Part shown: positions 1-10,501 of the stretch, one piece after another
Layout of the letters: each line of letters starts with the position of its first letter
Numbering within the stretch: the stretch's first letter is position 1
Assembly (NCBI GenBank): GCA_023512835.1
Contig: CM042088.1
Location: 57,223,579-57,287,578 of the forward strand
Direction of reading: 5' to 3'
DNA length: 64,000 bases
Source of the DNA: Taxillus chinensis
Taxonomy: Eukaryota; Streptophyta; Magnoliopsida; Santalales; Loranthaceae
Notes under the pieces: model-generated
What the model saw: the letters and a program-made list of their open reading frames with translations, nothing else
Told to the model about the DNA's origin: nothing
Database searches by the model: none
Translations under genes and position numbers: made by a program

Positions 1-74
1 ACTCTCTCGTCCAAATGAGGAGTTACTTAATCTTTCTTCCGAGACATGGAAGGAATAAAGCATGGCAGCAATGA

Positions 75-200
75 GCGGACTTGGTGAAAACCCGAAAGGG
101 CACCAAGGGTAAAATACAAAGCTCCAACAATAGATAAAGAAGCGAACAAAGGCGGACTTGGTGAAAACCTGAAAGGGCACCAAGGGTAAAATACAAAGCC
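75..200 (+). repeat. Two direct repeats, period 77 bp
   Basis: The block starting GCGGACTTGGTGAAAACC and continuing through AAAGGGCACCAAGGGTAAAA occurs at 75 and again at 152, nearly identical over about 48 bases. It lies in the 3' untranslated region of the Tat-like element. Confidence 0.8.
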
Positions 201-1089
201 AAAAATAAATCCTGAAGGGCGAAAAGATCAAGACCACATAAAACCGGGTCCTTTGCAAACAATGGAAACAAGACCATCTAAAAAACAATAGGCGCAAACG
301 GTGGAAGACCTGGTCAAACCTGAGGCATACTCGAATCAAATTTGTACATTATGTTTTAAAGACTTGTAATTCCGTTTATCGGATTATAACAAGGGGCACC
401 TTCTATGATATAAATATGTTTTGTGGAATTAAACCGACAAAAATCCTTTTTATTTCCCTACGCATGTTTCATCGTCTTCATGTCACATTTAATTAGAACA
501 TTTTAAATCCCCAGTAGGCTCCTTTGGCGTTACCTTATGAGTAGGGCCAAGCTCAAACCTCAAACAAGTCAAACTCTTCAACACAGAGTGCCAACATCCC
601 CAACGGGGTCGTCAAATCAAGTTCCTCAATGCAGTGAAGCTAAGTCAAACAAGCCCTCCATCCATATTGAGAGAGAGAAAGTTCCCCAGGCAAGTTGGAT
701 GTCGACCAACTCTCCAGCCATATTGAGAATAAAACCCTAGCCCATATTGGGTTCTTGGCAACACATTTCATTCACTATGTCTCCCCTGCATACACCACAT
801 TGCATTCCATGCATCATTGCATACATTCAGCATTTTTTTGCAAATTCAGGAACGCCATTGCCTCTAAAAATCCCAAGAACTCATCCGCAACAAGCTTCTC
901 ATCAAGCCCTACTAGCTTCCTTTGTTTAACTCTACAAGACTTTTTTTATGTAATTTCCCCAAGCTCTAAAAGCACCCTTTTGAGACTCGAACAAACTTCC
1001 ACTCTTTTCGGGTAACCTCGTAGAGCGATCTCATTGAGTGAACTCGTAGAGGGAGCCCATATACCTTCTTCAACAATCATGCACCCTTG

Positions 1090-1590
1090 TCTAGGCCTTG
1101 GATGCTTTTTCAATTCCTGAATAGGCCTTATATGCCTTTTCAATTCTGTCAGGCCTTAGACGCCTTTTCAATTCCTGATTAGGCCTTAGATGCCTTTTCA
1201 ATTTCTGTCAAGCCTTAGATGCTTTTTTCAATTTCTATCAGGCCTTAGATGCCTTTTCAATCCCTGTCAGGCCTTAGATGCCTTTTCAATTCCTATCAAG
1301 CCTTAGATGCTTTTTTTCAATTTCTGTCAGGCCTTAGATGCCTTTTCAATCCCTGTCAGGCCTTAGATGCCTTTTCAATTCCTGTCAAGCCTTAGATGCT
1401 TTTTTCAATTCCTATCAGGCCTTAGATGCCTTTTCAATCCCTGTCAGGCCTTAGATACCTTTTTAGTTCCTGTCAAGCCTTAGATGCTTTTTTTAATTTC
1501 TATCAGGCCTTAGATGCCTTTTCAATTCTGTCAGGCCTTAGATGCCCTTTTCAACTCCTGTCAGGCCTTAGATGCCTCATCAAAATTATT
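1090..1590 (+). repeat. Tandem array of ~29-30 bp units (CAGGCCTTAGATGCC...)
   Basis: About 16 head-to-tail copies of a unit containing AGGCCTTAGATGCCTTTT followed by CAATTCCTGT. Single-base changes and small length changes in the T run vary between copies. The array ends about 170 bp before the purine tract and LTR. ORFs across it are low-complexity by-products of the repeat. Confidence 0.9.
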
Positions 1591-1748
1591 CAAATTCCAC
1601 CGGCCTTAGAAGCCTCTTTTCATTCTTGGGGACAGACCCAACCATAACGTCCTACCCGCGCCGGCGCTAGGTAAGACAGGTAAGTGCTCCAACCCGTCCA
1701 AAATGATTCCTTCTTATCTTTGTACACTGTTTGTCTACAAACAATGCA

Positions 1749-1762
1749 CAAAGAGGGGCAGC
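1749..1762 (+). other. Polypurine tract of the Tat-like element
   Basis: A purine-rich run ending AAAGAGGGGCAGC immediately precedes the LTR terminal TG. This is the expected second-strand priming site of an LTR retrotransposon. Confidence 0.75.
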
Positions 1763-1936
1763 TGTTGGACCCCATTTTGTCCGGGTTGGACATACATATT
1801 CATTTCATTTTAGCTTTATATTATTTCATATTTATCATTCACTTTGTATAGATAAATAAAAAGGTGTGACTGTTAATTTAAAGGTTGTGATGTTAATTAT
1901 ATATATAAAGCACAAAAACAAAAACAAAAAAAAAAC

Positions 1937-1967
<31 letters not shown>

Positions 1968-2131
1968 AGAGCCTGTTGTATGTCTACATTTTTATTTTTC
2001 AAACAAAGATTTTCTTGCACAAAAAAAAAAAAGAGGTCACAAAGACTGTTCCAACGGTCATGGCACTGTTCCAATGGTCACAGCACTATTTCCAACGGCT
2101 ATATTCTCCACCAACGGCCACTTTTTCACCC

Positions 2132-2138
2132 TATAAAT
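2132..2138 (+). promoter_or_regulatory. TATA box inside the Tat-like LTR
   Basis: The sequence CCCTATAAATACACC sits 100 bp upstream of the ATG at 2238. It is followed by a pyrimidine-rich leader (CTCATTCCTCTCCTTCACTC), the usual layout of a plant transcription start. A second site, CTATATAAAGGGG at 2746, could be a second LTR promoter. Confidence 0.55.
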
Positions 2139-2237
2139 ACACCCTCATTCCTCTCCTTCACTCATACAATTTCCACTCTACCACTCTTCAAACTTTCTTC
2201 TTCAATTCTCCACATTTTTGCCTCCTCTTCTGCGAAA

Positions 2238-2387
2238 ATGGCTGACTGGGCGAAGTGCGTGCTAACGGTGCTAGTGCTGGCGTGTACTATTGTGTATCCT
2301 ATGCTGGGCGGTGCTTTCATTCCCCTCCTTGCTTTTATCATCCTCTTGTATGTAATGGCAATGGCCACAGAATATATTTTAGGTTGA
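2238..2387 (+). CDS. Hydrophobic 49-residue ORF inside the Tat-like LTR, function unknown
   Basis: I do not recognise this ORF. It starts at an ATG in good plant context (GCGAAAATGGCT), 100 bp after a TATA box, and ends at TGA 2385-2387. Residues 1-5 (MADWA) are polar, and the rest is almost all hydrophobic, forming two probable membrane segments (about residues 7-22 and 26-42) joined by a short PMLGG turn. The codons around it are AT-rich, but the ORF itself is more GC-rich than the flanking LTR. A longer frame extends upstream (from 1866) through poly-A sequence and is unlikely to be real. The ORF could be a captured small membrane peptide, an LTR-encoded micropeptide, or chance. Confidence 0.4.
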   Translation: MADWAKCVLTVLVLACTIVYPMLGGAFIPLLAFIILLYVMAMATEYILG

Positions 2388-3844
2388 ACCATGTAATATC
2401 TCCACTACGGAGTCCTAAATAAATTGCACTTTGCATGTTTATGTTATACGTGTGTGTGTATATATACATATATATGTTAAATAAATAAATAAATAAAACC
2501 GCCCCAACGATCAGTCGTGGCCGACATAAGATTCAAAAAAAAAGATCGTGAATAGTACTCAGGGTACTGTTCATGTCCTATTCGTGAATAGTACCCGGGT
2601 ACTTGTTGCATGAATAATCTGGGATTCTTGTTGCATGAAGAGTACCCCGCACCCCTTATTTGACTTCTTAATAATAATAATCATAAAAATCAAAAATGGA
2701 AGTCCCACATTGGAGGTTTTACAAAATTTCCTTCTCCATGACTCCTATATAAAGGGGTCCTCTCTCCCTTCCAAAACACACCATCCATCAATTACACAAA
2801 ACTCAAAAAAAAGAGTAAAGTGTAAACTTAACTGCGGTTCTAAAAAAGAACTGTGGTTATAGTCAAATTAATTTTCTTTTCCCTTCTTTTGCAGAAAAAG
2901 GAGGCATTCGGGAGAAGAGGCGCCCTCGGTCCACGATATTCTAGGTTTTTATTCCTTTCCTTCTTTAATTTTTATTATTATTTTGTGTAGTAAATTAGTA
3001 GTTAGTTTATAATTAAATTAGCATAATTAGTTAGTTAGTTTTTTTTAGCATAATTAGCATAATTTTAATTAGTTAATTTTAGCATATTTAGTTAATTAGT
3101 TTGTTAGTTTTAATTAGTATAATTTAGTATAATTAAATTAGCATAATTAGTTAGTTAATTTTTAATAAGTTTGTAATTAACTTTTCAAGTTTAGGCATGT
3201 CAATAGTAAGTAAGCCTAGTAATTAATTAATTAGCGCGTAATAAATTAAATAACATTAGTAATTAGATAAATTAGTAATTAACTTTTGTAATTAATTTTC
3301 ATATTTAAAATTTAGTAAATAATTAGGCTAATTTAAATAATTTGTACTTAGATTATGATAATTAAATTTAACCTTTAACTTTTAAATTTAATAATTAGCT
3401 CGTGAGTAGTAATTAAGCCTATTAATTAATTAGCATGTGACGGATTCAAATAAAATTTTGAGTATTAGATTTAGATTAAATGTGATTTAAAAAAAATAAA
3501 AAAAAATAAAAAATAAAAAAATAAAAAAATAAAGCAAAAAAAAGCAAAAAAAAAAACAAAAAACAAAAAAACAAATAGAAACCTCCTCCTCCTAAGACAG
3601 GTATCGAAAGGGCGTTGTAGGGGTGCTAAAACCTTCCCAACACGTAACCAACTCCCGAACCCATCTCTGGTAACACAGACCACATCTTAACTACTCAAGG
3701 TAGAGGGTATCCAACTGTACCCCAAAAACAGTTGGTGGCGACTCTGTATATTTTATCATTTGGGTTCGACCCGGACGAAAACGAGTGATAACAACTGTTC
3801 ATTATCGTTTCAATTTATTCTTTATTTTAGAAATTAACCCAACA

Positions 3845-6519
3845 ACCCCCAATCCATCTTAAACAGACTTTGCCCAGTAAAACACCAAAATACACCTAGA
3901 ATTCTAAATGCATTTAGATTGCAGAATAACAACAATATACATAAATTTCACCATCAAATGCCAACATCCATATATTTATATGGTATTTACTAACTTATTA
4001 AAATATCAAAAATACCCTCACAGGGCTTGACTCCAAATTGGGCTCACTAATAGTCAAAAGTCTTTATTCAATGTCTACATTATCATACTGATATTCATAT
4101 CCCTCAATATATATTCCATCACGTGGCTATCTCTCAAAACTTTAAACACCATTTATTATAGAAAGAGGCAGTGAGAAGTGTTAAGGTCTATATTGTTAAA
4201 ACTATGTGCATGCTTAGTAGATATGGATGTTTTTATATCATCAACATAGAGTTTGCTATTTTGTTTTTATCTTTTCTTAATTTTCACCCTTTGCTTGATT
4301 GTATACATTTTTCTTTGTTTTCCTTTATTGCTCGAGGGTGAGAAATGTTTAAGTGTGGGGGATTTTAACATATGGAATTCATATACTAAGTTTATGTATG
4401 TATTTTCTCCCATTTTTCATGCCTTTATAGGATTGAATGTGTGCTTTCAATATTAGTCTATAGTGTATGCTTATATATGTGTGTGTTTTGGTTTGTTTTA
4501 TAGCTTTTGTTTTAAAGAAAATAAAGCTAAGAAACTCAAAGCAAGATAAAGCAAAGTAGCCAGACACAAGGATTGATGTTTTTGAGCCAAATAAAGTTTA
4601 AATAGGCAAATTTGTTAGGCAATAGATGTTATGCTGTTGTTACTTCTGATTTCTCACTTCTTGGATTCTTTCTTCTTAGATCGCCTACCACTACTAGGCT
4701 ACCACTACTATCTCTACCACAACCTGTCTAGATTCTCTATTCCAATTTTCTTTTATCTTATCTCACCTCGCCTACCTACCAGATCACGCGCGACCCTATT
4801 TTTTGGCGACATTGATGAAAACTTGAGTTTATGGAAGAGCTGCATAAGGAGAAGGTTTTGTTCTATTTTTCACTTTAATTTGCCCTTGATTTTATTTGCT
4901 CCCATGTTCTACATACCATATTTGATTTGAAGTGAATGGGTAATTATATAATTAATTTAATTAAATATTTTTCACAACTTTGGGATATAATTTATTTTGT
5001 TTTAAGAGCTATTTAGGAAATAATAAAGGAAATCAATGAGAGAATTATTCAAAATCAACATTTATAATTGTGGATGACATACTATAATGGAACGGGGCTA
5101 GGGGAATAGAGGCTTCGTGTTTATCTGAGTGAGAAATATTAAAAGAATATAATAAGCGAGTGAAATCAATGCCATGTTGATTTACAAGTGTGGAAATGTG
5201 GATAGATAATTTCTGTATTTTATTTTATATGATTTGAAGTTGTTGTGAGTTATTATAAAATATGAGGTATTATGTTTCTTTTTTATTATTAACTTGTGTT
5301 ATGTGTTACAATTGTCAAACATGTCCTCTACACGATGTTTTATGTTGGAATATTTTTATTCCCCTCTCTCTTTTAGGCATCAAAGGTTGTTTCTTTGATA
5401 TATAACATTAAATGAGTTCTCAACTAATTTTGTTAATTTTGAGATCACTCAGCTATAACAAAATAATCCACATTATTAAAATTTACTTTTAGTTAAGCTT
5501 TTAGTTGAGATATGGAAAAAGAAAAATTAGTTATTATAATTTAGTCACATTTTTGAAGACCCTTTTCCACTTTTTAAACTGCTGATCTTGCATTCTTAAT
5601 TTCCTTAGTGATAAAACATCTCTCCTCATCAATAAGTTTCCTTGCATCATTTGATGCCTATTAATACTATAAAATATCTTTACAAATATGATAGATGTAA
5701 TAAACACTACTTTTTAAATCAGAATATATTTTTTTCACTTTTTTCCACTGCATCCTCAATAAGGCAATCCATATCATTTTATTCCACTACATCCTCAACG
5801 AGGCAGTCCATATGTATGGAGTACTTTCGCAAGCTTGGAAGTGTGTTGAAACAATGAGTTATACCAATGTGACTAGTATTTAAGGGTAAAGTTGAGATAA
5901 TAATATGAAACTACAAAACTAATAGGTTGTGGTGTATAAGAAAAAGCAATGTTACATTGAGTTGAGGTCCATGTGGAGGCATAGGAATGCTAATTTGAGC
6001 ACTAGAAATTGTCATTTGTAGTAAATGCCTAACAATTTTTTTTCTTCAGATTTATTTATTGAAATGTTAACAAATTCATGTCCATTTCGATCCTTTAGTC
6101 TTTTACAATATACAAATGTCCTTTTTTCATACCTTTAAGTAGATGAGTTTGGTTTTCTATCCCTCTGCGTCCATCTCTTCTCCTCGTACCTGAGAAACAT
6201 AGTAAGTAGTTTATAAAACAACTAAATGTGAACTGAGAGGGAAAATGCAAGTAAATCTGAAATTTTGTTTCTTTATTTTGAAAGAGGTCATGGCCATTCC
6301 CTCTCATAAATATTTTATATAGACATTTTTTTTAATAAGTTGATGCCTTCATTAAAACCTATACTTGCAAGTCCTTTATAATATTTTGAGTATATCTTTA
6401 AGAAAACTCTTATAACATTGGTTACTCTTAAAATAATTAAATAACTAGTTTTTTACGATAATCTTCTACAAGTCTGTCTAAAAGCAATATGTGTAGCAAT
6501 GATATGCAAGCGGTGAATA
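3845..6519. other. AT-rich intergenic sequence with an LTR-element scar
   Basis: I see no gene here. At 4331-4362 the string CTCGAGGGTGAGAAATG is followed by TTTAAGTGTGGGGG. This matches the conserved 3' purine-tract region of Athila-like gypsy elements (compare the reverse strand at 62305-62345), so a fragment of such an element probably lies here. A ~38-bp imperfect duplication (TTCCACTGCATCCTCAA / TTCCACTACATCCTCAA) occurs at 5741-5815. The remainder is unremarkable AT-rich DNA. Confidence 0.5.
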
Positions 6520-6733
6520 ATGATGGTGTTGAAATTGAAGAGAAATAAGAGGTCAAAGAAATATATGAAGAAAATCCATTTGGAAAGGGGGAAACAGACA
6601 ATTTCTAAAGCTTGGGATGATTTTAGTTAAATAATTCTTCCAAATGGCATTAAGAAAGCAAAATGAAATCATTGCAAAGAGGAACGTATTGTGTAACAAA
6701 CTAACATTATTACCCAATTACTGAGGCATGTGA
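6520..6733 (+). pseudogene. BED zinc-finger (hAT transposase-like) fragment, 5' half, split by the chromovirus
   Basis: One frame from the ATG at 6520 gives a basic N-terminus and then SKAWDDF, the aromatic start of a BED finger. A GIKKAK...NHCKE segment (Cys-ligand region) and LLRHV (His region) follow. The frame has in-frame stops within the finger, one of them where the first Cys of the CxxC pair is expected, so it is dead. It continues without loss across the 13.6-kb insertion into KLCPTRK at 20364. BED fingers of this kind sit at the N-terminus of plant hAT (RICESLEEPER-type) transposases. Identification is by motif; the downstream transposase is absent. Confidence 0.6.
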
Positions 6734-8464
6734 TGTAAAGACTCATATTTGGGTAGTTTTGAGAGATAGTTATTCTATGAGAATGTAACTATCTGGACGG
6801 TAGTGTAGTCGTCGATGTGAGCATTTTGACTGTACTTGGGCCCGATTCCGAGTCGGGCCCCCGTTTGACCCGATTGTTGACTTTTCGGGGTTTATTGGTT
6901 GACTTTGCGTTTGGGCGGTCACTTGGGTGTAATAATATCAGTCTAGAGTTGTGCTCGTCATTTCGAGCGTTTTGACTGTAGTTTGACTCAATTTGGAGTT
7001 CGGGGCTTTGGAGGTCAATTATTGACTGGGTCAGTTGACTGGCAGAAATATAAATAGCAGAAAAAAAAAGAAGATTTCACCTTACGTTTCACGTTTGTAC
7101 GTTTGAGAGAGAGAGAGAGAGAGCTTGAGAGAGCTTGGAGACCTTGGCGATTTGTGGCGATTTGGGTTCGTGGAGCTCGAAGATTCACTTCAAGTAAGTG
7201 TCCTTGAACTTCTTATCTCTCTCTTGTTTTGAATTTGCACGAATTTATCATGATTTATGAAATTGAGCATGAACCCTAGAATTTGGGGAAAACCAATTTT
7301 GGGTTTGATCTAATCTTTTAGCATAAGATTTGTGGTTAAGAACTATTTTATATCATTGTGGATATATGTTTCTGTGATTTTGGGGTTGATTAATTGTGTT
7401 TTTCATGAGGGTTGATAAGTCATGTAACACCCCCAAATTTGAAACCTCCAAACCGGGTGCGTTAACGGAAAATGAATATACAAATTTTATATAAATTTCA
7501 AACTATTACTTATTTAATCAAACAAACCATTCATTATTACAAATTTCAATCTAAGATCTTTAAGGTTTAGGGGTTTAGAGACTAAGTGTCCATAACCCAT
7601 TATTACATAACAAAGCACACGAACAAACAACTTAATAAGTCTTTAAAATTTCACACAACTTTATTTCCAAGCACTTCTCAACTCCTTATCCTAGTTTCTC
7701 CATCCCTTAATTTCCTAGGGTTGGAAAAGAAATCATAAAAAAAGGGTGAGCTCAAATAGCCCAGTAAGGGTAAACATAAGTGGGTAAGGAAAAATCATGA
7801 AGATATTGAACATAGGAAATACCATATAATATTTGCACATCATACATGATCAACATTTCACAAGGAAATCATAACATGGAAGATTATGTTTAAACATCGT
7901 ATCATAACATCATGACTTAGGTTAACCACCCAGATACCGTATCATAACATAACATATTATCAGCTGGATTGACACTCTCCAGTGATGTTCTTTACCCAAT
8001 GCATTGGAGGTCTTTCTGGAACCACCCATCATAAACTTACTTTGTCCAAACATAAGAGGTTATAACAACTTTAACATACATAACATGAGGCATCACATAG
8101 AATTTCAATAAAACATTCAAAGTTAACAAGGATAACCACGAATATCAAAATGGTTATCTACCCCAATCAATAGCATAGATTACCAAGAGAGAGATTAAAA
8201 AGAGACTAATCTAATCTTCTCAACAATAAAATGGAATTAGAAGAATAAGAAACATAAAACTCTTACAATAATAATTCCAAATAAGATGAAGAGGAAGAGA
8301 AAGGTCCCTTACAATAATAATGAAATATAGATTATAATGAAAAAGAAAAAGGGGATGAGAAAAACCCTTACAATCCGCTTGTCGTTCTCCGCGTTCTAAA
8401 CCTTAAAAATATCAAAACACTAAATTAGCATTAATGCTTGAAAAGTTCAATATCACACATATCT

Positions 8465-8465
8465 C

Positions 8466-8516
<51 letters not shown>
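8465..8516. repeat. (AT)n microsatellite
   Basis: About 25 uninterrupted TA units within the nested solo LTR. Confidence 0.95.
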
Positions 8517-8519
<3 letters not shown>

Positions 8520-8570
8520 TACTTTAACTTATATCTTTTAATAGGCATACCGTGCTTGTGGGGTTGAATA

Positions 8571-8885
8571 TTAATTTGGGTTCCCACTTCTATTGTTGTT
8601 CCATCTCCTATTTCGATCCCATGCATCATAAGCCTTGAGTTGTGTACTAACTAGGTTATATGCTTTGAGAGTTTTTGAATAAGATTTACTCTTTGTATTG
8701 GGTGAACGGAAAAGACGTTCGATAAGCTTATTTTTCCTACGTGTCTTCCACCTTAACCATGAGGGGATATTAGACACGGGTCTAAAGGGAAGATCAGGAG
8801 GAGATAAGGATGGGGATAGGCTGTGAGGTTAAGCATTAACAATTGGGGTTGCAGAAGAAGAAGGGCGATTGCCGGGGGAATTCAT
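8571..8885 (-). pseudogene. Candidate broken ORF within the solo LTR (about 104 codons, one internal stop)
   Basis: On the minus strand an ATG at 8885 opens MNSPGNRPSSSATP. After one in-frame TAA (codon 19) the frame continues as a Ser/Pro-rich stretch and then a strongly basic segment with WLRWKTRRKNK, ending at TAA 8571-8573. The polar, low-AT composition differs from the surrounding LTR and looks coding-like. I do not recognise a family. It may be a remnant of an LTR-borne gene or a chance frame. Confidence 0.25.
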
Positions 8886-10237
8886 TTTGGAAGTCGTTCC
8901 TTACGATCTTCCGCTATCTAGAACCTTAAAAATAAAAATAAAAACATAAGTTAATATTCTCATCTTTTCACTTGAATTATAGAATGACAACGCTATGATA
9001 AAATACTATAATTTAAAATAATTACATAGGTATGTATATGAGGTGGCAAGGCCAACCATGTATGTATATACGAGGCGGTACAACTAATCTTATAAATAAC
9101 ATATGTAAGGTGGTAAAACCAACCATGAATATAGTATATATGAGGTGGTAAAACCAACCATATAGATCTACATAATAAATAAGAAGCGACTTCAAAATTT
9201 CAAAATCTTAAGTATTACCTTTTGTAGAACTTCGACGCTTGGTAAGTACCAAAAGCAAAAGAGGATTTGAGTAGAGTATTTGGGGTGTTAAGAGAGCTTA
9301 AGGGAGTGTTTTTAGAGGGAATTTCGTGGTGTGTCTTGAGGGATTTGTGCTTAAGAGGAGAGGCAAGACACTCCTTATATAGGCAAGGATGGTAGGTGTA
9401 ATAGTGTGAAAAATAGTGTACAAATTTGACTTTGGCATTAAATTAAATTATTTAAAATATATATAATACTTTATTTTCTTCATATTATCTCTTATTAAAA
9501 ATGTGGTTATCTCCTCCTACCATTAAAAAAATGTTTTAAGACTTTTAAACCTAGAAGGTTCCTTTGGCATCAAAAGTCCACATTGGTGTACTCCCTACTA
9601 ATTCAATTATAACGTTTTTAATTTTGTAGTTTTTGACAAATGGCCAATTGTATTGCATTACTAACTCAAATATCTACAAATTGGTATCAATTTTATAATT
9701 TTTAAATGTGTATAACAAAAGTTATTGAATTTTAAAGTCATACTAAAATGTTTACCCGTTCATACTGAACCTATGTGTAGTATTTTAAATTCTGGAATTG
9801 ATTGGCTTCATATTAAATTCTGAAATTTCTACAAGTTTTAGCTAAGTCATAAATGAACAAATGGGCTTTGGTTTCATGTCAATTGGATCTGTATAATTCA
9901 AGTTATGGATTTTTGAATGGGACCTCCAGAATCTGCCTCATTCAAATTTTTGGGCCTTACCTATGTTTTATACTTTTGGTAAAGTTAAGGCTTGTAATAC
10001 TTACTTACCCATAGTAATTTGGCTTAAGAAACTAAATGACATAATATATAGCATCTAAACTTTTTATGGCATATACGAAATTATTTTATTTTTTTATAAC
10101 GTATTTAATATTTATGCGAATAAAATAATATAATTGCATAATCAATAAACAATAAAGTAAGATAACATTATAGCATAAAATATTATAATCCTAAACATAA
10201 ACATTAATATCATATTCTATGGCCTTCGTAAAATTTC

Positions 10238-10501
10238 TTAAATTATATTAGCGTATGTGCGTAGGACGTGTTGTGCTTCGGCAGTAGAGCTGCACAACCC
10301 TTCGGCTAACATTGTCGTGGTTGTCGCACGAATAACCTCAAACTTCTCCCTGTGTCTCGTCGCATTATATTGCAGCCATTGGACACGAGCATTTAGCTCA
10401 TCTATAGCAAAGCATAGCTTTGTAACTTCAAGTCGTATTGCTCGCCGATCTTCATCGCATACACTATTCTCGGATGGAAGTACTTGAGAACTTGATGCCA
10501 T
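10238..10501 (-). CDS. 87-residue ORF near the start of the solo LTR, function unknown
   Basis: This minus-strand ORF begins MASSSQVLPSENS, continues through a charged segment (DEDRRAIRLEVTK) likely to form a helix or short coiled coil, and ends in AEAQHVLRTYANII. It begins about 55 bp after a TATA-like sequence on the same strand (CCATAAATAGG, about 10565). The mixed amino-acid composition is unlike a chance AT-rich frame. I do not recognise it. Placement just downstream of the LTR promoter parallels the 49-residue ORF at 2238, suggesting an LTR-encoded small protein, but chance cannot be excluded. Confidence 0.4.
   Translation of the reverse strand: MASSSQVLPSENSVCDEDRRAIRLEVTKLCFAIDELNARVQWLQYNATRHREKFEVIRATTTTMLAEGLCSSTAEAQHVLRTYANII

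Larger units (their letters stand above)
1..1762 (+). mobile_element. 3' internal (non-coding) part of a Tat/Ogre-like Ty3/gypsy element, truncated by window edge
   Basis: This is the untranslated tail between pol and the 3' LTR. It ends in a purine tract directly abutting an LTR that begins TGTTGGACCCC. It holds two kinds of tandem repeat (annotated separately) and no ORF with recognisable gag, RT or integrase motifs. Long repeat-rich 3' regions and this LTR end sequence are typical of the Tat/Ogre lineage; that assignment is from memory of the family. The coding part and the 5' LTR lie left of the window, so autonomy cannot be judged. Confidence 0.7.
1763..3844 (+). mobile_element. 3' LTR of a Tat/Ogre-like retrotransposon (2082 bp)
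   Basis: The LTR starts TGTTGGACCCCATTTTGTCC after a purine tract and ends AATTAACCCAACA, giving TGTTGG...CCAACA inverted ends. Near its end, the GGTGGCGACTCTG phrase followed by GGTTCGACCCGGACG is typical of Tat/Ogre LTRs. The body contains two TATA-like sites (2132 and 2746), a poly-A/A-rich tract (3486-3570) and an AT-rich TAGTTAGTTAAT block (3000-3450). The following bases ACCCC would be the right target-site duplication; the left copy is outside the window. Confidence 0.8.

Noticed and set aside
1090..1590. Regular ~29-bp repeats resembling a CRISPR array
   Set aside because: The units are directly adjacent with no unique spacers, and the context is a plant LTR element.
1866..2387. 173-codon plus-strand frame
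   Set aside because: Its N-terminal two thirds is translated poly-A and leader sequence; only the last 49 codons from 2238 are plausible.
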